30,381 bases of DNA from Chrysochromulina parva. Its lineage: Eukaryota; Haptophyta; Prymnesiales; Chrysochromulinaceae. The stretch covers positions 1-30,381 of the forward strand of contig PJAB01000301.1 in the NCBI GenBank assembly GCA_002887195.1, given 5' to 3'. Below the pieces are notes generated by a model, which was not told the DNA's origin, did not search any database, and saw only the letters and a program-made list of their open reading frames with translations. This document shows positions 9,522-19,700 of the stretch, piece after piece; the stretch's first letter is position 1, and the number at the start of each line of letters is the position of its first letter. The position numbers and the translations under genes were made by a program.

Positions 9522-10584
9522 TCAAAAGTCAGGGGCACTGGACTTGGTGTCGACGTTGGTGTTAGTCTTAGGCGGCTCGTCGCCCTCCTCGGCCGCTGTG
9601 AGGCCCTGCTTCAGCTCGGGCGCGCTCATCCCTGAATACCAATCGTGCGCCTCCTTGGCCGCGCGCTTCGCGTGCCTCCACGAGAAGCGACAGCCTGTGA
9701 CGAAATCGACGAAACCGGCGCGGCGCGACGCACGCGTAGTGGAGGCAAGGCGACGGTGTCAGGTGGGCGGTTCGCGACGCGCGTTCACGCACGAGCACGG
9801 GAGCAGAGGCGCGCTGCTGCGAGGGTGGTCGTGTGGCGTGCGTGCGAGCGCCGTGTGCTTGCCGCGCACCATCCACGACGAGTCCCGGGAGCTCGCGCCA
9901 GTACACAATGTGAGGGAAGGCGTCCATCTGCTTGGCATCTGGCATCGGCATCTGCTTGTACTTGATGTTGTAGTAGGTGCCGCCGCCCGCGTACACGGTC
10001 ACTCCTATCGAGAACAGGATCAGGAACAGCCCGCCGCCTGACAGCCCGCCCACAACCACTGCTGGCGGAGGTGCCAGCGTCGGGCACGTGTCGGGCGCGC
10101 TCGCCGAGATGACGTAGTTGTCCGTCGGATTCTCGGTGGCCACGTACGTGCCTGGCATGCTCGTGCCGCAACTGTACACCACTTGGGATGTGCGGCTCTC
10201 TTCGCCGCCCGAGTAGCGGCAAGTGAGCTGGCCGGCCGCCGAGGTGCACACCTGGTCTGACCACAGGCCGGCGCTATGGCAGTAATAGTACGGGAAGAGG
10301 CCGCCGGTCGGCGGCTGGCTGGCCTGGATCACGGACGGGGCCTCCACATCGCGACAATTCAAAGTTAAAGACGCGCACACGCTCGTGTAGTAAGTGTACC
10401 CGTTATTGTCCTGCGCGGTGAAATAGCCTGCACTCGCCTTTCTCACAGCAAATGCGGAGAGATCCCAGCTCGAGCCGTCGCTACATAGGTACAAGCACGT
10501 GTTGGTCGCGTCGCGGGTGCAACCCATGAACTGCGCCCGCGTGGTGCTGACGACGGAGAGCAGAGAGCACAAGGTGGACCGCAT
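9522..10584 (-). CDS. ATG27 / mannose-6-phosphate-receptor-like type I membrane protein, two exons
   Basis: Spliced minus-strand gene: exon 1 10584-9870, GT-AG intron 9869-9695, exon 2 9694-9522; 295 residues. The upstream in-frame GTG was not used because ATG 10584 opens directly into a signal peptide (MRSTLCSLLSVVSTTRA). Residues ~21-167 are a Cys-paired luminal domain (CLYLCSDGSSWDLSAF, then CRYSGGEESRTSQVVYSCG), the pattern of ATG27/MRH proteins. One transmembrane helix follows at ~174-199. The cytosolic part has a PHIVYWRELPGLVVDG segment, and splicing restores LVVDG-CRFSW across the junction, which supports the intron. The end is acidic and Lys rich. Such proteins cycle between Golgi, endosomes and autophagy membranes. 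That role is inferred from domain architecture; it might instead be another Golgi/endosomal cargo receptor. Confidence 0.74.
9695..9869 (-). other. Intron of the ATG27-like gene
   Basis: 175-bp intron, phase 1. On the minus strand the donor is GATG|GTGCGCGG and the acceptor is GTCACAG|GCTGTCG. Reading through gives an off-character Arg/Ala-rich tail, whereas splicing gives a sensible juxtamembrane sequence. Unlike the neighbouring cyclase introns, it shows no exon-copy repeat. Confidence 0.72.
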
Positions 10585-10764
10585 GATGACGAGGATGAGC
10601 CGGTTGCTCCGCACGAGAGCACTGTGGAAAGCGACGTAGCGGAATCGTAACTAATTTGGTTGGGCCCTTCGTGCGAAACCCTTTCCAGGAATTCAAATCG
10701 TCGGTTTCGGCAAGACTCGTTGACGTCTACTGTGCAAACTCGCTATTCTCCGATCACGAGCCGG
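10585..10764. promoter_or_regulatory. Short bidirectional promoter region
   Basis: Only 180 bp separate the ATG of the ATG27-like gene (minus) from the ATG of the cyclase (plus). Both promoters and leaders must fit here unless they extend into the opposite gene. The stretch is less GC-rich than its flanks; no canonical TATA box is visible. Confidence 0.45.
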
Positions 10765-13700
10765 ATGTCGGACCCGCCTGCAGGCAAGCTGCGAGGGCAC
10801 CACGCTGACAGAGAACCCCCTGGTTTGAACCCCTCGGTTAGCTGGGCGCTCGATCCGTCGTTGGCCCAGCCCTCCTTGGCTGAGGCGCTGCAGTCCGAGG
10901 CGGAGCAGGACGACAGCTTGAGCGACTTCTGGGCGGCGCAGGGTCAGAGCATGGAGTCGTTGACTGAAGAGTCGTTAGCGCGCACCGCGACCGTGTCCCT
11001 CTCCCGGACGAGTACGAGGCTCAACAAACGAGCGCCGCAACGACGGCCGGCGGTGCAGGAGAACACGGAGGTGCTCGCGTCCTACTCGCCGCAGATTTTG
11101 ATCGATCACCTCATGTCGGGCCCCCTTCGTAACGATCCACTGACGAGCGACTCGCCGCCCGAGCGGCTCTCCTTCTGGGGCGCGGTCGTCTTCGTCGACG
11201 TGAGTGGCTTCACCAAGCTGAGCGAGGCGCTCTCCAAGGAGCACGGCGCCGTCGTGGGCGCCGAGCTGCTCAACGAGTACATCAACTCGTTCTTCGAGCA
11301 GCTCATCGACGTCGTGCTCGCCTCGGGTGGCGACATCATCAAATTCGCGGGCGACGCGATGCAGGTCATCTGGCGCGTGCCCGAGACCATCACCTCGGAG
11401 AGAGCCGGCACGCGTGTGGAGCCGCCAAACCAGTTCCTCTATGGCCTCGAGATCGCGGGGCTGCCGGAGCTCGTGCTGCAGGCAGCGCGCTGCTGCCTGG
11501 CGATGCTCACCAAGTTCCATGGGTTCACGCCAACGAAGGGTGTGTCCCTCGCGCTGCACATGGGCATCGGCGCCGGCTTCATCGACGGCTTCATCGTGGG
11601 CGGCGTACAGAACAAGTGGGAATTCTTCATCGCGGGCGAGCCCATCGAGCAGATGAGCGAAGCTGGCGAGATCGCAACCTCGGGCGAGCTCGCGCTCTCG
11701 ACGCGCGCGACGCAGGCGCTCATGACGGCGCTCGAGGCCGCGGCGCTCGAGTCGCGCCCGAAGAAGCTCAACCGGCACGACCGAAAGCGATACGAAGCTC
11801 TGGCGGCGCTCGATGCCAAGCTGCGCAAGGGAAGCTGGGAGAAGAATGGGAGTGGGCACGACTTTTACTTGATCGTCGGCCACTCGTCGTCCGTCCTCGA
11901 GACGCTGCTGCGCTCCGATCCCGTCGCGTGGGTCCTCCGCCCCTTCGAGCTAAGTCCTTCGGAGGCGAACAGGAGCAGCGCCGCCGTCGAGTACCTACCC
12001 TCCTTCTTCTTTCGGAGAGTGGCCGCTGCCATCGGCGCCGTGGCGGGCGCCATGGGCCGCCCAGAGCGTGCATCCTCTGATCCCGGAGCCAGCGGCGCGC
12101 GGTCCGCGCTCTCCGCATCCCACCTCGACGAGCCTCGCGCCTCGACGTACCCGGGCTCCCTCTCCGAGACGAGCCTGGATGGACTGGACGAGGACTCCGG
12201 GGAGACTCCCTCCCCTTCGCGACGTGTGCTTCTGAGGGAAGCTACCTTCTCCGACTCACTCACCTCCCCAGGGAGGGAAGTCGCCTTCTCTGCCTCGCTC
12301 CAAGCTTCGAGGCAGGAAGCCGTCGCGAGTCGCGCGCCCCCGAGCTCTGCTCCCTCGCTGCGCCGAGCGGCGACCTCGTCCAAGGGCTCGTTCGTGGGCG
12401 GCGAGGGGGCGGCGCGTCCCAAGCCGCAGCGCACGAGGTCGTGGATCGTGCGCAAGGCAGCACCGCGCTCGAGCGATGAGCTCTCCACCGACGCGGCGGA
12501 GCTCGTCGCGCAGCAGCAGCAGCAGCAGCGTCGGCGCGAGCGTCTCGAGCTGCTGCTGCGCTCCTTTGTGCCCGCGCTCGTCGAGGAACGCGTCGAGGCG
12601 GGTGCGCGAGATGGGTGGCTCTCGGAGAGATTGCATGCTGATTGCATGCTGATTGCATGCTGATTGCATGCTGATTGCATGCTGATTGCATCCCTCATCA
12701 GGTGCGCGAGATGGGTGGCTCTCGGAGAGTCGGAAGCTCGTCTCGGTCTTCATCAAGATTGCGGGGCTGGGTCCGAGATTGTGCGAGGTTTCGTCACTCC
12801 GGACCCTGCACGCGGCCGTCAAGGTGGTGCAGACGACCATCTGCCGGTACGGTGGCCAGGTGCTGCGCCTCATCTGCGACGACAAGGGAGTGCGCTTCCT
12901 CGTTGGCTTTGGCATGCCTGGCCGGCATCACGAAGATGACGAGTCCCGCGCCGTGGTCGCCTCCGTCGAGCTGTGGAAGCTTCTACCCGAACTGCCGCAC
13001 TGTAACCAACCACGCTCGGGACAGCGCGGCCTCATCCCCGCAATCGGCATCACGAGCGGCACTGTCTTCTGCGGCGAGGCGGGCTCGATTCGCCGGCGCG
13101 AGTACACCCTCGCCGGCGCACGTGTCAACCTCGCTGCACGCCTCATGTCGCACGCTGCCAAGCGTGCGGAGAAGGAGGGCCTTGCGGGGTGCGTCATAGT
13201 GTCGCAAGAGGTGCGCGATGCTGTCAACGTGTCGCTCGAGCGCTCGCCCGAGCTCGCCCAGGTGTGCTGAGGACCTCTGATGGCCGCTGATGGCCTCTGG
13301 TGACCGCTGATGGCCGCTGATGGCCTCTGATGACCGCTGATGACCGCTGATAGCCTCTGATGACCTCTGATGCCTCGCTCTGTGCCCCGAGCTCGCGCAG
13401 CTCTGCGCGTTCCTCACGCTACCTCCGCACGCCTTCAAGGGCATCGCTGAGCCACTGCCCATCTTCGAGGCGACGCAGCCGGCCGAGGCGGCCTCGGCCG
13501 CGGTGGCCGATTCACAGGCCGCATTCGGTCAGGAGGTGCCGAGGCGGATCCAGGGTCTCATCCAGGGTCTTGGTGTGCGCCCAGTACAGCGCCCATGCAG
13601 AGGAGGGGCTCAGAAGCTTCCCTCGCGCGTCGGCGCTCCGGGCTCAGTGCAGCGCGCTGCCGAGCGCGGCGGGCTGAGGGGCGCCGAGTTGGGCACCGAG

Positions 13701-16700
13701 CTGCGAGCCCGCAAGGTGTTGGTGGGGCGCGCGCCGGAGCTCGCGCGGCTGTGCGCGCTGCTCAAGACGGCGCTCGAGGGAGCCGAGGACGTGGGTGCGC
13801 CCGCGACGGCGCTCTCGGCAGCGGGGGCTGCGCTCTCCCATCAATGGCAATCAGAGGTCATCAGTGGCCCTCAGGGGGCTGCAAACTCGGCCGCCTCGCT
13901 CGCTTCACGAAACTCGATGGCTGCTCCCATATTTATCGTCGGCGCCACCGGCATCGGCAAGAGCATGCTGCTCCGCTCCTTTCTAGGCCACGCACGACAG
14001 CAGACGCCGATGGTGTTCGAATCTGCGGCCGTGGCGATCGAGGCGACCACCCCTTTCTTTATTTGGAAGGCGATCTTCCGCATGCTGCTTGCACCGGAGA
14101 CGGTCGCGCAGCTCGCCACCCTCTCGGCCGCGGTGCGAGAGGTGGAGCCGGAACCCTCTCTGTCCGCTCTGTCGCGACTCTCCAAGGTCCAGCCCCAGCT
14201 CGCCCGCGACGACGCTAGCGCCGTCGCGGGCGCATCGGAGGAGGACGTGTCGGTGGAACTCCCGAAGCGTCTCTCGATGACCTCGATCTCGATGCCCCTC
14301 CGTCAACGCTCGCTCAAGAGAATGACGACGGTCTCAAGCCGCCGATGGTTCGGAGGGGCAGCCTCCGGGGGGGCAGCCTCCGGGGGGGCGACCTCGGACG
14401 CCGGGGTCGCGCTCGGGACGGCGCTCGAGGATGCTGGCGCGGGGGACGGCGGCGAGGGCGAGGGCGAGGGCGAGGGCGAGGGCGAGGGCGAGGGCGAGGA
14501 CGAGGGCGAGGAAGGCGAGGACGAGGGCGAGGGGGAGGGCGAGGGCGCGGCCGGCGTTGCGGCCGAGAACAACAACGCGTCGGTGCAACTAACGACGTTG
14601 ACAACGGCCGGCGGCGAGGTACGCGTGCGATGTGCCCTGCATCTGCGCGCCGAGCACAAGGCGTTCACTGCCGTGTCGTCCGATTTGGATGCGGCCTCCG
14701 ATGCATGTGTGGATTCGATCGGTCGCGAGCCGATTGCGCGCCGTCTCGAGCACGTAGCCCCGTTGGCGCCGAACACGGTTGCCGAGCCGTCGCCCCCGCC
14801 GCCGCCGCGCCGTGCCGAGCGATGTGCCGAGTCGCGCCAGACGCTCCCAAAGAACTTTCGAGTCCGAACGGCGGGCAGCGTTGTCGTGGGCAGCGTCGTG
14901 GAGACGCTCGGCACGACGCTGGGCCTGGCCATCCCACTCCGTTCAGGCGATAGTGGCGCCCTCAAGGGTGCATCGCCTCTCGACCCGCCGGCGCCCGTCA
15001 GCTCCGTCGAGGTCTCGTCAGGTCTCGTCAGCTCCGTCGAGGTCTCGTCAGGTCTCGTCAGCTCCGTCGAGGTCTCGTCAGGTCTCGTCAGCTCGATCGA
15101 GGTCTCGCCGACGCTGCCGCTGCCGTCGCCGACGAGCGCGCCGGCTGGGCCTTCGGCGGCGGCGCGCTGGAAGGACGCGCTCTCAACAGTCCTATGCCCC
15201 ACCACTGTGGGGATGACGGTCCACCCCGCGCGTGATGCGAAGCTGCTCGAGGACGAGACCGTGCGACAGCTGGCGCCGCTCCTCAACCCGGTGCTCGCGA
15301 GTACGCGTGGGACGGCCTACGCGCACATCGTGGACAATGCGGTCACTCGCGGCATGACGAACCGCATCCGTGAGGTGAACCAACTCAAGGTGATGACGCG
15401 CGTCCTCGAGATTAAACTTGGAGGCGTGCGCGGCGTGCTGGCCCTCGAGGACTGTCACTGGATGGACTCGGCCTCGTGGCGACTGATCAAGCAGGTGATG
15501 CCGCTGCTTCACGGCAGGCTACTCCTCGTAGTGCTCACACGCTCCTCGCTCCTCGACGACACTCGCCAGGGTGGCACCGGACCGCACGCCGTACCAAGCG
15601 CCCCCCCGGGCGCCCCCTCGAGCGCCCCCGCGAGCGCCCCCGCGAGCGCCCCCGCGAGCACCGTACCGAGCGATTCCTTTCGCAACGGCGCCACTGCCCG
15701 GGCGCCGCTCGACGCCTTCGACCTGTATCGGGAGGCACGGCGTGCAGAGCATGCAATGCATCTGGCCGGGCTGGCCGACACGGAGCTGCGCGCGATGATA
15801 TCTCATCAGCTCGACGTGGAGTCTGCGGCCCTTCCGCGCGAGCTCGTGCAGCTCGTCTCACAACGCTCCGAAGGCAACCCGCTGCACGCGCTCGAGATGG
15901 TCAAGCTCCTTCGCGAGCGCGGCGCCATCGCAATCCTCTCCGCCAAGGAGGCTCAAGAGCGTGGGTACCTGCCTAATTTGGGATCGCCTGCCGGAAGCGC
16001 TCGCCTTTCTGCCAAGGAAACGCCCGCGACCGTGCAGCCTCTTGCCAAGGCTACTACTACTACTACTACTACAGAGAGCCACCAAGTGCCCACTCCGGCG
16101 CCAGCCAAGAAGGCTCATCGGCGAACCACATCGGCGCCGATGCTCACTGCGACAGAGCTCGCCGTGCCAGGTCGTTCTGTGAGGCAGCCCAGCGCCTTGA
16201 TGGTCAAGCCAGTGGGGGCCGCCGCCGCCGCCGCCGCCGCCTCGCCCACCAGCCCGAGCCCTCGTGCACTTTCGTCGAGGGTGAGTGCGAGCTCAAGTGC
16301 GAGCTCCGCGCCAGGCGTGCGCTACGCCCTTGGCAGCGCGGTGTATGTGAAGCGGAGCAACGGAGAGGAGAGCATCGCCTTTGTGACGGAGTACGACGCG
16401 GCGAAGAGACTCTACACGGTGGAGCTCGAGCAGACTGGCTCTGGCAAGTTCAAGCAGAGCCGGGAAGACGGGATGCGAGATCGAGATCGGGAAGATGAGA
16501 TGCGAGAGGGGCCGAGCGCTCTGTCGGGCGCTCTGTCGTTGAGGACGAGTGCGAGCTCGACGCCTTCTTCGCCCACGACGACGCCTTCTTCGCCCACGGC
16601 GACGCCTCCCCCGCCAACGGCGACGCCTCCCCCGCCCACGACGACGCCTTTGGCGGGTTCTGAGCGCCGGCGCCGCCCGAGGTCATTTTCCTCAGAAGAA

Positions 16701-19700
16701 GAGCCTGACGAGCAGCCGTCGATCAAGACGGCGCTTGCACATTCAAGTTCACAGGGCCTCCTCACGCCGCCCGTCGCGCCCATGACGGCGCCCACGCACT
16801 ACGTGCTTCTCAACTCTGCAAAGTTCGACGAGGGGATCAAGGCGCCCAAGGACCTGATCCCCGACTCGCTCAAGGCCATCGTGACCGAGCGGATCGATAA
16901 TCTGTCGCCGGCGCTGCAGTTACTCCTCAAGACATGCTCCGTCGTGTGTAACGGCGACTTTGAGCTCCACATGGTGATCGCGATCCACCCGTCGACGATT
17001 GCCTCGGATTGCATGCTGATGGCCTCCCTCATTGCATGCAGGTGATCGCGATCCACCCGTCGACGATTGCCTCGGATTGCATGCTGATGGCCTCCCTCAT
17101 TGCATGCAGGTGATCGCGATCCACCCGACGACGCTGCTGCGCGCGGAGGCGGTGCGACTGCTCGATCAGCTAGTCGAACTCGAGATCATTACGGCCGACG
17201 CGCAGCCGGGCTTGGCGCCCATGATGGCGCCTGCCAATGGCGCCGAACTTTTGCATCGAACAACAAGCATGAAGCGCACCTACCGGTTTGCGTCGACGCT
17301 CGTACAGGAGGTGAGCGCCACCTCTCCTCGCTGATGACATCTGATGACCTTCCTGATGACCTCTGATGATGTCCAGGAGGTGAGCGCCACCTCTCGAGAG
17401 TTCCGACCATCAAACTTTCTACCCCAGCCCCCCATCCCTTCCCCCACCTCTTTTCCCCCCTTGCCTTTGATGTACGCAACGCCATTACTATCTGACGCCT
17501 CGTCACGGTGGCTTACGATGGAGAAGATCTCTTGTTGTGTCTGAGGCTCACCTCCACCTTTCCCCGCCTCGCCTCCCCACCCCCCCCACGCTCACCTCCA
17601 CACCTTTCCCCCGCCTCGCCTCTCCCAACCCCCCCAGGCACACCTCCACACCTTATCCCCGCCCCGCCTCCCCCAAACCCCCACGCTCACCTCCACACCT
17701 TTGCCCCGCCTCGCCCCCCCAACCGCTCCAGGTGATCTACAAGATGCTGCCGCAGCAGCAGCGGCGCGACCTGCACCGCAAGGCCGCGATCGAGATCCGG
17801 GCGCTCTTCCGTAACCGCTCCGCGCGCCGCGTGGGGGTCCAGAGCCGCGGGACTGCTGGCATCGGCTCCCACCTCGCGCAGCTCGCCCATCACTACACCC
17901 AGTCGGGCGAAGTGAAGCCCGCGCTCCAGTACCTCTCGATGGCCGCGCAGGCCGCGCTCGCAGACAATTCGCCCGAGGCGGCGCTCAAACATTTCGAAGA
18001 GGCCATCCGGATCGTCACGCGCAAAAAGGCCGAGATGAGCCGAGACCCATCGGGGGGCGAGAGTCGGCAGGCGGACGTGCACGGGGGCTACGTCTCGATG
18101 GAGATGCTCGAGCGCGTGCACGGGCACGTGCTGCAGCAGTCCGCGCTGTGCTGCATCGCGACAGGGGAGGTACACGAGGGCGCGGTCCGCCTCTCCCTCA
18201 TCCTGATGACCTCTGATGACCTCCGATGACCTTTGATGACCTCCCTCATCAGGTACACGAGGGCGCGGTCCGCCTCTCCCTCAGCCTACAGGTGGCCGCC
18301 GCCGAAGATCGCGACCTCGCCAAGTACTCGAAGCTCCACCTCTCTTGGAAGTGCTTCCAGATGGGGCTGTACCTGTACCTACGTCGCCGGCTCGGCCGCC
18401 GCTTCGGCGTCGCCTCCGCCGCTCCGCCGTCCGAGGCGCTGCAGGAGGCGATCGACGTGGTCACGTGCTCGCCTCTCATCGAGGACCAGATCCTCACAAG
18501 CTTCCTCACGCCGCGCAAGCGCTACTGGCATCGCGTGGCGGCGACGTACGAGCAGCTCGCGGTCGCCCTCGAGGAGCTTGGCGCGACGGACACACGCGCC
18601 TCGCTCTACTGCGCCCTTCGTGGCGCGTTGCTCGCGAGCGACACGCCCTTCCTCACCCCCACCCTCGCGCGATGCTTCGCAACTCTCTCCCTCATCCACA
18701 CGTCGCACTCAACCTCGGGCGAGGACGAATGCTGGCGGCTGGACGCGCACTATTCGCGCTTCTACAATCGACTCGCCCACGAGGCCTTCGGCACGACAGC
18801 CCTCGTCGAGCGTTCCAAATCGGATCTCGCGTGGGGCTTGATGAGCGAGGGGCTCGTGGTGGCCGCGGCGGGCAAGTGGGAGCGAGCCCTTGAAACGCTG
18901 ACCAAGGCCGCCGAGCTGCTCCTCACGCTGCACGCCGTGCGCCTGTGGGATGAGTGCATGCTGCACATCGCCTTCATTCACATGGCGCGCGGCGATCTCG
19001 ACGTGGCCGCAGACCAGCTCGAGCGAGTGCACGAGTCTTCGCTCGAGCGCGGCGATCTCCAGGTTCGGAGATGGTGCGAGATCGGGCTCGCGCAGCTCGC
19101 GCTCGACCGCGGAGATCTCGAGCTCGCAGACGAGCTCCTGCCAGATTCGAACGCATGGGGGCTCACGGCCCTCACCAAGCTGCGGCTCGGGCGCCCCGAT
19201 CTCGCCCTTGCCTCGGCGTACCGATCCCAAGGCACTCGGATCCGACACAAGGCGCTCGAGGCACGCCAGATGTTTGCGGCCACGTGGGTGCTGCTGCTGC
19301 TGCTCCAGGCATGCCTGTTGCGCGTCACGCCCCGCGAACGCGCCAAGGTGCTCCAACGGCGCGGGCAGGCGCGCCGTCGTGGGCGGACGAGCAAGCAGCC
19401 TGCCCTCAGGCTGCCACGTCGGCCATCACGCGTGCAAGCGGTGGATGCCCAGCGGCTCACGGATTCCCACACAGGCAGCGGGCGCTACGACGAGGCGAGA
19501 AGAAGCAGCCTCAGTGGCGGGGGGGGTGACGCGCACTCCGTCCCCACCGCCAGCTGCCACAACGGCACTCCATCGCAGCGGCGCTCGACGACACGCTCGT
19601 CCTCGGACGGCCACGGCGGCACTGGTCTACGCAACTCGACTGATGAGCGCTTTGGTGAGCGCTTCTCCTTCCTGCGGCGCAGCTCGCGTCCGGGCCCCTG

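Noticed and set aside
8923..10041. 372-codon plus-strand open frame
   Set aside because: It lies antisense to the ATG27-like gene and across a repeat-rich spacer, is Arg-rich, and has no domain; a GC-rich shadow.
14303..15286. 327-codon minus-strand frame opposite the cyclase
   Set aside because: It is the antisense of low-complexity repeats inside a gene with strong domain evidence on the plus strand.
16281..16314. GTGAGT...CCAG as a 34-bp intron in cyclase exon 3
   Set aside because: Too short for spliceosomal removal and the frame is open through it; kept only as a hint of alternative donor use.
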